From NCBI GenBank assembly GCA_038049695.1, contig CP142453.1:125153001-125217000 (forward strand): DNA of 64,000 nt, read 5' to 3'. The notes under the pieces are model-generated. The model searched no databases, had not been told where the DNA came from, and was given only the letters and a program-made list of their open reading frames with translations. Shown here in pieces: positions 1-12,903 of this stretch. This stretch comes from Cinnamomum chago (lineage: Eukaryota > Streptophyta > Magnoliopsida > Laurales > Lauraceae). Position numbers and translations under genes: made by a program. The number at the start of each line of letters is the position of its first letter. Position 1 is the stretch's first letter.

Positions 1-505
1 TAACTTCTCTCTTGAGGAAGGAGATTGGAAGAGAAAAGGAGAGAATGAGTCTAGGGTTTTTCTTGTAGTGAAAATGAATGAATGATTCGTTTCATTCTAA
101 TAGAGGGTTCCTTCACACAAAAACCCCCTCTTAATAAGTCAAATTACATTTTGGGTCAAATGAAGTCTCATTTGGTCCATTTGAGGTCAAATGGAGTCGC
201 GTCTATTATGAAAGTTAACATACTACTCGAGATACACACGTTGGTATCAAGGATTTCCGTATTTGACGAAATACGTAAAAATTCGTATTTACGAAAAAAA
301 TCCTTAACTTACCTTGTTTGAGTCTAAACTCACTTTAACCCAATCAGTTTCATCTTACTCCATTCCATTATGCTTAATGCATCATTTGAGACTAATTTCT
401 CCCTCTTCGGTCATTAGCCTTCGTTAATCCAATTATTCATGCTTAATTAGCATTAATCTCAATTAATTAGCCTTAATCGTAATTAGTTTGGGTCGAGGTG
501 TAACA
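1..505 (-). mobile_element. Right part of a solo LTR (fossil), cut by the window edge
   Basis: The stretch ends in TGTAACA at 499-505, the terminal pattern of the three complete LTRs in this window. Its last 400 bases resemble 42810-43208: both have the block ending in a tract like ACGTAAAAATTCGTATTTAC, then TTGTTTGAGTCTAAACTC, then TTAATC-rich sequence. It is therefore the same family and orientation as the LTR at 40819-43208. The left part lies outside the window. No coding domain is visible; short open frames here are chance. Confidence 0.75.
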
Positions 506-508
506 TTA

Positions 509-1107
509 TCTCTAATGCACTACCCCACTCATACAACTCTCATCTACCCCCATCACTTCTAAAAAACACTTAACCCACCCACCTGAATATTTCTACCTCT
601 TCAACCCTCTCTCTCTCCCTCTCATCAACCACTCATTCAACTCATGTTCTACCTCTTTATATGTTTTTTTATTCCTTCATTTTGCTAATGCACATAGATG
701 ATTCTAGAGGTTCAGAGAGGAAATGGGAATCATGAAGTATACCATTTATTTATTTTTTGTTTACGGTGTGTTAACTGATTTGGATCTTCCACATATGGTA
801 ACACATTTTGTGCCTGTTTAATAGTTCAATATAAGCAAAAGCAATTATGCATTTGAATATATGATATTCATTCCCTTTCTTCTATTTAGTCTCTCTTGTA
901 TTTAAGACTTTATTACGATGTTCATTCTGAACTTATTCATCATTTTCATTTTTATAAAATGTATTAATGTTTAATTATTCTACGAAGTGATGTCTAAATT
1001 TATGAATGCTTAATTTGCAATATAGATTGTTTATTTTTTTAATCTAATATTTTTTTTAATTTGAATTGAATATGCATACCCATGTTTAGCACGGGTTTTT
1101 GTGCTAG
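509..1107 (+). mobile_element. Small non-autonomous Helitron
   Basis: The 3' end is typical of plant Helitrons: a short hairpin (ACCCATG, loop, CACGGGT at about 1078-1096) followed by a T-rich spacer and the terminus CTAG at 1104-1107, with a T next to it at 1108. A fitting 5' end, TCTCTAATGCACTA, starts at 509 directly after an A, so the element would sit between host A and T as Helitrons do. It has no coding capacity. If the 5' end is right, it inserted only three bases beyond the LTR ending at 505. The 3' end is more certain than the 5' end. Confidence 0.6.
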
Positions 1108-1311
1108 TATTAACATTACATTGACCGAGTCCAAGTCGAGTCCACATATTACCACCGCATGTGAAAATCAATGCACAACAAATTAACGTTGCGTAACAAT
1201 GCGTGAGAAAACTATGACCGATCTTTCTTATAATGGACACATGTCGAAGATGCAAATCTAATATCAGTCTAAACCATTATGACCAATTTTGTCACATATC
1301 CAACTCAAGTG

Positions 1312-4300
1312 CAGACTGTAACGCCCCAATTCTGGATACCGATAAAGTCGTTCGAATACCCGAAATTGGCGCGCTACTTTCCGGAAAATCCGAGAACTTC
1401 CAAGATCGTAGGCCCGCAGTGAGGTCCAATTTAAAACTTTTTGAACCATATAGTAATAACAGTTAAATTGCGGAAGCACATTAAGAAAAGCGGAAGCAAT
1501 AGGTATCGATATATATTAAGTAAGAGTGGAACAGTAGTCTAGTTTAAAAGTGTCAGTTGTTAATCAAAAGTTATTACATCTTTATTAGCTACCCGGTTCA
1601 CCTACAAGAATTCTCTCAAAACCCAGGTAACTCATCTCCGCCCTCCGGCTCGACATCCGGGTCGGCCAGGCCCCATCTGTAATCTCCGACAATTGGCGCC
1701 TCTACTAGCGCTAGTGCATCATCTGGGATCTCTGGGTCAAGGCCTAAGCACCAAAGATGGGTCAGATCTAAAAGATCTAGCAAGTCACATCATACTACTA
1801 ACATAGGACATATATATCAAATGAATAGAGACAGGTAAATAAATTAAAGAATAACAAGGTAATGAACTAGGCAGTTGAGCAGTATAATCATAAAGAATCA
1901 GGAAAATATAAAACATCTGATCTACTACGAAATGGCACATTCACACGGGCTGGAATACCGCGGGATATTATGCCGCGGCCCTCCCATACTGAACACAGTT
2001 GCGGTGGGGAAATCACACCAGTGCTGGGAATTACTAATCCCACAAATCACTCATCAATCTCATCACACTCATCACTCAAGACCGGACACGGTATCACACC
2101 GTCCGTCTTAACCACACAGCTCATTTTGATAGCTCCTCAACATTCATAATAGCTCCTACCGGGGATGATCAGTCCACAGCTGAACTTAAATCAACCGAGT
2201 GAATGTTAATGCCGACTCGAGAATACTCTAAGGGTCTGTGTCTGTCTAGGCTTTGCCTTGCGTGAACAAGGTCCTAACCAAGTCTCTAAGAGGTTCATAT
2301 ATATCAATTCAATCTATGGATTTCATTCAAGGTCTAAGCCCACTCGTTGGATCCATACCAAGGCCCATCAAATCCATGGCCTGATCTAAAACCGTCCAAA
2401 CGAGGCATCATATCCATTTATACTGATAAACAGTTCCTACTAATCCAACATGACTTAAAATCCCAATATAAACTACCTCTTCCAACTAAAGGTACACATC
2501 TCCACACTTAGGCCCAATAAGGGCCCGCCTAGCCACAGACAAGGGTCAGTGTTCTCCAAATCATACTATCGGATCACCTCTAAGATATCCTAGGTTCAGG
2601 TCCTCCATTTATATTTAATTAACAGTTAACAATTATACTAAGGATATAAGAGTGACAGTAAATAATATAAGCGAAGCATGAACTTCAATAAGAGAATCAA
2701 CGAGAATAACAACAGTCCAATCCTAGGTAATGGACCATGTTCAGGTTCAGGTCCATCTCTGGTAATTTGATTTCTAAGTGAAGTCACTGATGCCATATGA
2801 TACTGTGTTTGGTGCTCATGAGGTTACGGGCATCATTGACAACTCTTAGGGGTCAAATCATCTTAGATTAAACGACCAAAACCCTAATCGGTGGTCCCCA
2901 CGAGTCAAGGTCGAGCCACGCCATTGACTCGTGCTTGGCACATTGATGGAAGTTCATTTGGATGGTTAATGGGCCCCACAATCGATCAATCATAAAACAA
3001 ATGCTAAACTCACATCTTAGTGTTCACAGTGTGGCAGGTCGACCTGGCAAGGGTCGGGTCGATCTACTCCACTGGAATCAAAGTTGGGACTTGGTTTGGA
3101 TTCTGGAATTTCCAGTGTACCCGATTGACCAGGTGGCCAGCCGGTCGATCTGGTACACAGGTGTACCTGAGTCAACAGATTCCAGGCCAAATCTCAACTT
3201 TTGCACTAAAGTCTGGGTCTGATGGAAAAATCCAAGTCATACACAAACTATTCGAATTGGGTTCATAAAATACTCAGGGCTTAATCAAATTATAAAATCT
3301 AATGAAATTTCTAAAAGTATAAATCTAAAGGGTCCAAACTAATTTAGATTAACTAAAGACTAAGGATCTATAATTTCTAATTTCTAAAATTAAAGAGGTC
3401 AAGAAATATTATCTTAAAGGTAACAAGTTAATTTATTTTAATAGGGTTCCATAAAGGCTAATGGTCATACTTTCCTAATTTTCTAAAACTAATGGGTCAC
3501 ATTGTACACATAGAAACTAAATGTTTTATTTTAATTAATAAAACTAATGGGTTATGGATTAGTGGGCCCCACTGGTCCCGGCTCCAATTTAGTTCAATGA
3601 GCTAATTGAATTAATAATATAACTAAGGTATCAATTTTAATTTTCTAGAAACTAAAAGAAAGGGAGCAAGGTTCCCACTATTAACACACTCCAAGTTCTG
3701 GGGCATAAGTGATGACCACTACCAACTCCTCATTAGAAACAAGAAAAAAAAAAAAAACATAAAGAGCCCAGGTCATAATCCCCATCCATCCACGTGTACA
3801 GCCATCCCTTTCAAAATTTGAATTATGGTGAGAGCATACTTTCACAAGCACACACAATACATGGGCCACCCAACCCACCTTTCTCATTTCAATCTTATTC
3901 CACACGTCACTATCCCCATCCTCACTCTCCTCTCATTTCTCTCTTCTCCCTACACGTGTCATCTCCCCTTACTTTTTCTCTTATCTTTCCCACTCAACAT
4001 GTTATGAGAAATCGCCCATTACCGAACCTATTCCTGTAATGGTTCAACGACAACTGCACCTGTGACACTTCGGTTAGTGGCCTATTGATCAAAGGCCCAC
4101 AATCAGCCCCCATCCACATGGTCGCCCAAGACCCCACAACAGATCCTAAGGTCTTGATTTGCATTAAGTGATCCTACCGGGCCCCACAACCTGGTGTTCA
4201 CATAAGAAAAACCCTTTTGAGAATGACGCACAGTTCTATGAAATCCTAAGATGTGGGGTTAGATGGGACCCAATCCCCATGGGTCCACCATCATCAGGTT

Positions 4301-5505
4301 CGCCCCTGGGTCCCCTATCAGATGTGGGGGCCCGATCTACAATCAGATCATCTAGTGGGTCCCGCAATCAAGCGAAGCCAAATCTGATTTTTCTTTAAAA
4401 CAGTTCTCTCTCCCTCTGATAAGACACTAGATAGTGGGCCAAGAGGGTGTCCACACACCATGGGCCCAGCCCCTCTAGGGTCGCCCGTGGGTCCTCTATT
4501 GGATCCACGAGTCAGATGGGCCATCCAGTGGCCCACCTGGGTCCCAACCTCTCACACAGTCACTGGAACAGTAGCTTATGAACAGTAACTGTTGCAGAGT
4601 CACTGCAACAGTCGCCCTCTTCACCCCTCCATCCAATTTCTAATCTATTAATTCTATACAAATCCATTTATCAAATAACAAATAAAATTACAAAAATCAC
4701 TACAATGCCCATCAATCCATCACCATTTGAACCCATTGATCTTCCAAATGGGGGGTGAAACCCCCATCCATCAATGGTCAATCCATCCAAACACACAACT
4801 AAGCTCAGGAAATTTCTAAGACTAATCAATAACATACTTGAATTAAAAACCACAGAATCAAAGGAAAATCAACATACATTCTAAGCTAATAGTAAGGTGC
4901 ACTTGCCTTTAGTAAATGAGAGAAGGTTTTGTAGAGAGAGAGAGCAATAGAAGAGAGAATCCCAGCTCAACAAAGAAGAAGAAGAAGAAGTAGTAGCAGT
5001 AGCTCCTAAGAGGAAATCCCAGCACAACAGTAGCTTGAAACTTAGGAAAGAAATGAGAGAGGAAGAAGAGAGGAAATGAAGTGAATAGTTGCTAGGGCTC
5101 ATTGGGATTTGTGCTGAATTTATAGCTTAGGGGGAGTGGCTAATGACTGTAATAGCCCTTAGGTTAACATAGGATTAGGGTTAGGGTTAGGGGCTTTTTG
5201 GACTTTGGGCTGGAAGGTTCTAAAGGATGCACTTTTATCAAAAACCCCCCTATAGTTTACTAAAACTCATACTAAGGGCCTCTCAACACTAATAAACCCT
5301 AGGATTAACAAAAACACCCTACTAACCACAATACTAATTCAACTAAGCTAGTCTAACTATAACTTAGGAAAATCTAACTAATCACCCTGATTAACCTTAA
5401 TTAACATAATTATCTAGTAATTAGCAATAATTAATATTAATTAGTAAATAATTAGCATTTAAAATACAATTAGAGGGCCCACAAAGGGTGGGGCCTCACA
5501 CAGAC
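1312..5505 (-). mobile_element. Complete solo LTR (fossil) with 5-bp target duplication
   Basis: The LTR spans 1317-5500 (4184 bp). It begins TGTAACGCCCC and ends GGGGCCTCACA, the short inverted ends of an LTR, and is flanked by the perfect 5-bp duplication CAGAC at 1312-1316 and 5501-5505. No internal region and no partner LTR are present, so it is a solo LTR. A TATA-like GCTATAAATTC on the minus strand (about 5116-5126), followed downstream by pyrimidine-rich sequence, suggests minus orientation. Telomere-like TTAGGG repeats lie near 5170. The family is probably Ty3/gypsy, but with no polyprotein this is inference. It carries a diverged version of the GGTCGACC motif cluster (about 3037-3165) seen in the other LTRs. 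Confidence 0.85.
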
Positions 5506-6626
5506 TGTTGGAAGACTAAAGATGGCTTCTCATGGACTGGCACGACGAGCTATTTAGGTTTGTGCATTAACCCATCGTTAATTTGTAAAACTTGAACAAG
5601 GTTTAGCTTTGTTGGGCGGAGGAGCATTAGATTGAAAACAAAAATGACATGAAGAAGTATAATTTATTAAAGAATACGTTTTAAGATAAATTAGAACGAA
5701 ACAATAAAATTTTTATGGAGGACTCTAATATAAGTAGCTTTGATGGTGGTAATGATTTATTTATTAAAATAATATACCCTATCTCTAATAGATATTAAGG
5801 TAAGAGATGTTATACACATGATTTTTTAACCTAATATTTATTTAGTTGGTATTAAGTATTCAGGTTTGAACTCCACTAGTCTAGAATTAAGGAATGAACT
5901 CCACTGGACCAGAGTCGTGGATCTGATTGCCAAAACTGGTGGTCAAAAGAGAGGGTTTAGACTTTTGACCCAAATTTTAAAAATGGAGTAGTACTTCCCA
6001 TGGTAAGGAAATCAAAGGTTAAAGACCCATGGTCTTTGATAAAACGAGGTGTGCGGGCGTGAGTCACGTGAGGGCACCGGCTTTAAAGTATTAATTAATG
6101 GTAGAAGCACTGGATGTGATATCAAAAAAGTAGCACGTACAGGGGCATTTTATGGTCTCGTCGTGGTCGTGTCCACGTGCTTTGAGTCTTACACCCACAG
6201 AAACGGTTGAAGGAGTGAAAAAGCAAACGCCCTCCTCTTCAAAGATACTAGAATTTTCCTCTCACACAAGTGGATCTCACCACATTTTTTACCTTTTAAT
6301 TGAATGGTCAATCACAGCAATTAGAAAGGAAGTTAATTTGGATAGCTTTGACTTTTAACGTGAAGTTTCACTCCTTGAATTTAATATCTCTCTGGGTTAT
6401 ATTTATACAATGCATTCTTTTATCATAAAAATTGAATACATATTCGTTTTCTTTTGATACAACGACAATTTACATATATTAAAAAAATATCTGATAGTTC
6501 TACCAAGTCAGACATTGGTGCCGTAGAAGCTATTTATCTTTCTGGGCTTGGGTACAAGAGGGAGAGACCAAAGGACCTGGAAATGGAATGTCCTAATAGA
6601 GCCCAAGATTCTAACATTAAAAAAAA
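5506..6626. other. Intergenic, no gene recognised
   Basis: I see no coding region with recognisable domains. The sequence is AT-rich and unique by eye. The part just right of the LTR (CAGACTGTTGGAAGACTAAA) is the continuation of the old insertion site. Confidence 0.6.
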
Positions 6627-7269
6627 AAAAAAATTGACAATTACCGTAGGGACTGTTATAAAACTGACAATAGCTTAGAATAGTTTAAAGATGTATATTT
6701 ACCGCAGAACTGTTCAATCCGTATGATATCGCAATCTGCGATATTCTAAGAATATAGGATATCCTACAATCACTTGAATAATCCGTGTATTTATTTTTTT
6801 TCCTTTACCATGGGACCACCAAACCACCATCCAAATCCATTGAATTGAATAGTTGTATGAGTGTAAGAACTAATATCGAACTAAATTTGAACCGTTGATT
6901 TATTACGGTTATCAAGAAACTTGCAAAAAAAAAAAAAGTGGCTTATAATTTGTAAAACAACGCGACTTTCTTGCAAATTTTTCGATAACTATGATAGATC
7001 AACTGTTCAGATTTGGTGCGATATTAGTTTTTACACTCATATAGCTATCCAACGGTTTGGATGGTGGTTTGCTGGTCCCACAATCAAGGAAAAAAAAAGA
7101 AAAAAACGAATTGTTTAAATCTTTCCACTTTTAATTGTGTACCTACATCCCTTGGATTTCGCACCTACGAATTAAATAGCACTGCTTAGATAGTTAGATA
7201 TATATCTTTAAGCTGTTTTGGGCTATTTTCTGCTTTACAACAGTATATACGGTAATTGTAAAAAAAATT
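6627..7269. mobile_element. Mutator-like MITE with long inverted arms and 9-bp TSD
   Basis: The element body is 6636-7260 (625 bp). The left end GACAATTACCGTA is matched in reverse by the right end (TACAATTACCGTA on the minus strand). The inversion continues inwards over most of the element: for example GGGACCACCAAACCACCATC near 6811 pairs with GGGACCAGCAAACCACCATC read backwards from about 7081. It is flanked by AAAAAAATT at 6627-6635 and again at 7261-7269, a 9-bp duplication as made by Mutator-like transposases. It has no transposase and would fold into a long imperfect hairpin. The A-rich target weakens the duplication as evidence. Confidence 0.75.
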
Positions 7270-9005
7270 AAAACAGAGCCTAAGTCAAATGGATGGCCAC
7301 ATGGTCATGATTGGTGACTCTCAAAGCGTACCACGACAACGCTGTCAATTTAATTGACCTACCGACCCTGACTCAAACGTAAGCAAGTGATGTCACTTAG
7401 GCAGAAGTGGGGCCCAAAAAAGAAAGCATTGTTTCTGTTTGTGGGACCCGTGAAAAACTTACTTGAACTACCGTCCTTCTCTGCATTAAATTAAAGAAAT
7501 TCTTTAAAAAGAATTATAAAACTTTTGCCTCATTTTTTAAAAAGTACATAAAAACTTGAATATTTTAATAGGGTATAAGTTTTTTCCATAGTCACTAGGG
7601 AAAAATATTGAAAAAAAAAAAAAAAAAAGCCCTTATGCCTAATTTTTCAAATTTTCTTAAATAAATCATTTAATAGAAATGATCAAGTTCAACCAAAATA
7701 ATCTAGTAGGGCACACTTCAGCAAATCAATAAGATTAATTTTGGATAGGAAAAAAGATTATAAAAGACAAAAACTCTTCATACAGGAATTGTATTTTTCT
7801 ATTTTTAAACTCCTTTTTTTTATGAAGAGTACTTGATTGAAAAAACTGTGAAAAAAAAATCTATACATTTTAAAAGTATTTAGACTTATTTGTACTTTTT
7901 TTAAAAATTAGCCAAAAGCTTTATATATATATATATTGAAATTCCCCCTTAAATTAATATCAATGAAGTAGTAAAATGGTTGTAAAGAGACTAAGAACAA
8001 CCCAATGGAAAGAGCATCCCAGTCTCACATAATTTGTACCCCTACCCCTACCCCTACCCCTACCCCTACCCCTACCCCTCACCCAACTGGCAACTAGAAT
8101 AAAAAATACAGTACAATGGTTGTAAAGCCATCAAAGTAGATCTAGCTACCTTCTATCCCACATATAAGAATCCCTCATTTGGTCTGGTCTGTAGGTCCCC
8201 AGGTAGGTGACACCAAACTAGAGGGGCCTGATGGGGTTCTCCCAAGCGGAAGAAGTAAAAACTCTTCCTGCCAGGACACAAATAAAATTTTGAACCACCC
8301 TCAAAATGATCATTGTTAAAACACTCTTTTAACTTTTAATAAATCTTCATCGCTGTCTTCTCTAAATAATAATAGATTTAGTGGTGGCCCAACCATCATT
8401 TGCCTAAAATCATACAAGAGTCCATGGGAGATTTTGATCTGAGCTCGATTACACCATGGGTGGAATAAAAGTTTGGCTTGTACACTTTTGGTAGTTTGTC
8501 GCTTGTCGCTTCTGGTACTCATTATCTTAAGGATATAAAATATTTTAAAAGCTGGAATTTAGAGAATTCTGTAAGAAAAAAAAAAAAAAAAAACCTCATG
8601 TCACAAGGCTGTATTTTTCAAATTTTACAAAGCAAACAAAAATCTTCAAATGCTACGGGCTACCAGCCAACATGTTTGTCAAAAATACCCTACAACAAGA
8701 AATTTGGTAAGGAAATTTTATGAACGAAGGCACTCCAAAAGGCCCATTTATTTGTATGAAATTGAATTTGTAATGATTCTTGGTAAAAATGGGTTGAAAG
8801 AAATATATTATTAAAGATGTAAGAGGAGAAGAATGTAAGGTGGGGATGTAAATGAGAGCCTATTTTCTTAGGATTTGATTTACCAGTGCGATGGAAGGGT
8901 ATTCATTTTTTATATTAATTTATTTTCTATTAAAGATTAGATTATTTGATGGCCATCTCCTTCGTTTTTCCAGTTTCAATAACTTTTAGAAATACATTTA
9001 AGGAA
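7270..9005. other. Intergenic, no gene recognised
   Basis: AT-rich sequence with several poly-A runs and the TACCCC hexamer array listed separately. No coding sequence with recognisable domains was found on either strand. Confidence 0.6.
8037..8078. repeat. Seven tandem TACCCC hexamers
   Basis: Seven perfect copies of TACCCC run in a row, then degenerate into TCACCC. On the minus strand this reads GGGGTA repeats, a G-rich array able in principle to form a G-quadruplex. It is not the plant telomere unit (TTTAGGG), so an interstitial telomere is not supported. Confidence 0.9.
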
Positions 9006-9202
9006 ATACGTTTTTTTTTTTCTATGAGATATTCTCAACATTATTTTCTGGAAGAATCAAAACTTAGAACTATTATTCCAGCATTAACTTCTTGCAATTA
9101 TTCTAGCATTAACTTCTTGCAATTAATTTCCTATGAAGGACATTTTCAACATTTGGTCCCATGAAATGGATAGCTGGCTTTATCTACATAGACAAGCACT
9201 CA
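9006..9202 (+). repeat. Direct repeat, copy A
   Basis: The segment from the T-run through TATTCTCAACATTATTT and TATGAAGGACATT to GACAAGCACTCA recurs at 10423-10596 with small differences. The two copies are about 1.4 kb apart in the same orientation. Copy A has an extra internal duplication of ATTAACTTCTTGCAATTA. Both copies begin inside a T-run. They could be the two ends of a decayed element or a local duplication; no target duplication or domains settle this. Confidence 0.8.
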
Positions 9203-10422
9203 GCCACTCACCATCTACTTTTTTCATAAAAAAACCAAACAAAGTCATTTTCAAACCATTAAAGATAGAAGGCAATCACATTATATTTAGACCCATTCAT
9301 GTTTTATTCTCTTTTGAATTGAAGCTTCACCTCAATTCACAATACAAGTAAAGCTACCTAACAGGCCTAGTAATGCACATGACGGTCATACATCACGAGT
9401 AAGAGAGATCTACTAATATATGGTGTGTCTACTAACATGAAATATTAAAGTTGCAAGTAGTTTTACAATGTGGATTTAAATCTTCTACAGTTTCAACGAT
9501 ATAAAATCTCTGTTAATTCTCAAATTTGGACATATTCCCTATTTTATAACATTCAAAAAATACAGCATCACATCTATGTATTTTGTTCATGTATGTTATA
9601 CTTGATAAACCTTAGCTCCAAGTATGGTGTAGCTATTTTTGACTAAAAAGCAAATACACAAAGGAGATTTCTTTTGATAGATTTGGATTCTAGCTTGACC
9701 CCCACTCATAGATTTATAAACCTACGCACAGGATTTTTTTGATCCCCAGCTATAGCAGCCACACTGAAAGTGGAAACACAGATAGATTCTACCCTTCAGA
9801 TAGACAAGCTGTGGAATCTGTAGAGCTAATATATTGCAGTTGAATAGTTGTCATCATCTGTGACTCTAAAAATATAATAACTGAAGGCATCTCATCTAGC
9901 CGTTCATTTTCATTAATGATAATGAAGAGATAATCCGGTGTGTGGTGATGCACTACAAAGTGCAGTGTAATTTCAAGATATTCTTACTTTGGGCCCCACT
10001 TTTCTAAATCTGGTCCGTTAAAAGAATCTCTCTCGCACTAAATGGAGATAAGCTGAAAATTCACTTTGATCAGAATAACATTCCCCATTTTTTGAAAAAA
10101 AAAAAAAAAAAACAGATGTACTTTGCTTTTCTTTGATGCGCAAAAATCAAGGATCAGAATAATCAAATTAGCTGGCATTTGGCCAACAAATAATACACAT
10201 TATACCCTCTTATATATCCCTTAACGCATGTGATTGGCTTGGATCCAAGTGGCCCCACTTTAGAAAGGGAGACAGGTTAATTATCTACCTTTCATGTTTA
10301 CAAATATCTCCAATACTTACGAGTTCATCACAACAATATCAAGATATATATTTTCTTTGAAGTGTCTTATCATGATACTATCAATTTAAATTCAATTAAT
10401 TTATTGTTAAATATAAAAGTTG
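9203..10422. other. Intergenic between the direct repeats
   Basis: No gene is recognised. The sequence has short poly-A runs and GGGCCCCAC-type words that recur through the window, and no coding sequence with domains. Confidence 0.5.
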
Positions 10423-10596
10423 CATTTTTTTTTCCTGTGATATATTCTCAACATTATTTGCTGGAAGAATCAAAACTTTGAACTATATTATTCCAACATT
10501 AACTTCTTGCAATTATTTTCCTATGAAGGACATTAATTTTCAACATCAGTTTGGTTCCATGAAACAGATAGCTAGCTTTATCTACAATGACAAGCA
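10423..10596 (+). repeat. Direct repeat, copy B
   Basis: This is the second copy of the repeat at 9006-9202, with the same order of blocks and the same orientation, ending GACAAGCACTCA. It lacks the small internal duplication of copy A. Confidence 0.8.
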
Positions 10597-11912
<1,316 letters not shown>

Positions 11913-12345
11913 TCAAAATCGAATGTGATGGTTTCCTCTCATTTGACTCAAGTAGTTACACCAAATAAAGAAAGGGGTTCTCCACTTTCAAATTTTGTTC
12001 TAGAAAACCCCAAAAAGATATACTCCTTACTCAAGTTCCCAGTGAGGACCAACAAAAATATTTCATGGATTCATCATTCCTTTGACTTTTCTGAATTACT
12101 TATTCAATTATGATAAAAATGGAATGTCAAATTATTAAGTAGTCTACTTCCCTTCGAATGATAAATCCCCTTAAATTAAAGGAATACATTGGAACTAGTA
12201 AGGGATTTACTTGTCTATGCATTGTTTCATTTGATCTTTTAGGTTTCCACTTCGCCTCGGCAGTTATGCCATAATGTCCCTTGAAGCATATATGTAATGG
12301 ATGGACTCCTGTAACCGTGTCATATTGGAGAACAAAATGATTGTT
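11913..12345 (+). other. Plastid-like spacer sequence upstream of psbK
   Basis: This lies between the rpoC1 piece and psbK. The part nearest psbK is probably the spacer that precedes psbK in plastid genomes. I cannot name the source of 11913-12120, which has a 62-codon open frame of no recognised family. In plastid genomes psbK and rpoC1 are many kilobases apart, so a joint between two plastid pieces must fall in or near this stretch, probably close to the C-run at about 11905-11912. Confidence 0.5.
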
Positions 12346-12525
12346 ATGCTTAATATCTTTAGTTTGATTTGTCTTAATCCTGCCCTTCATTCGAGTAGCT
12401 TTTTCTTCGCCAAATTGCCCAAAGCTTATGCTTTTTTCAGTCCAATCGTAGATGTTGTGACAGTCATACATGTGCTTTTTTTTCTCTTAGCCCTTGTTTG
12501 GCAAGCTGCTGTAAGTTTTCGATGA
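12346..12525 (+). pseudogene. psbK: Nuclear copy of plastid psbK
   Basis: The 59-residue frame begins [20 protein letters not shown] and ends [15 protein letters not shown], matching the photosystem II reaction-centre protein K precursor, which is usually about 61 residues. Two residues near the start and several conserved positions differ (for example KLPKAYAFF instead of the usual KLPEAYAFL). The frame is open, but it sits among broken plastid fragments in nuclear DNA with no sign of a nuclear promoter or transit peptide, so expression is unlikely. Confidence 0.9.
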
Positions 12526-12903
12526 GATCCTTAATACTATCTTAGAAACATTCATGATTTATTTGATAAAAAAAAATTTCTTAAGAATTGATAAGATCAG
12601 ATAATGAACCCTCGACTCAAACATGGAAATTCTTTTGGATAACTGAGATGAATCGGAATCACCTCATTTCTTCACTCCTTATGGGGGTCGAAGACCCTAT
12701 GTATATGGGAGATCATTTTGTTAACAAAAGAATCATAATCTTATTACAAATGCGTTCCTGCAAATTCCTTATGTTTTCTAGAAACCGCTTCTTTTCTTGA
12801 TGTCAAAACGGAAAATGTGGTACAAAAATGGAGAATCTATTCCCCTATTTCCCCCAAAATGATCTTGGAGATTGTGTAATTCTTACTCTCAAACTCTTTC
12901 ACC
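12526..12903 (+). pseudogene. psbI: Plastid psbK-psbI spacer and first codons of psbI
   Basis: The sequence following psbK looks like the plastid psbK-psbI spacer. At 12882-12903 it reads CTTACTCTCAAACTCTTT, the first codons of psbI (LTLKLF), with the start codon altered. The match ends there and ordinary nuclear sequence follows. This marks the right end of the plastid insertion. Confidence 0.75.

Noticed and set aside
57-70. TTTTTCTTGTAGTG, which equals a right-hand CACTA terminus
   Set aside because: It lies within the LTR tail at 1-505, has no GCGGC-type subterminal repeats beside it, and the flanking sequence looks continuous with the LTR. I take it as chance.
5165-5190. TTAGGG repeats as an interstitial telomere
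   Set aside because: Only a few degenerate units, inside an LTR; telo-box-like words are common in LTR promoters.
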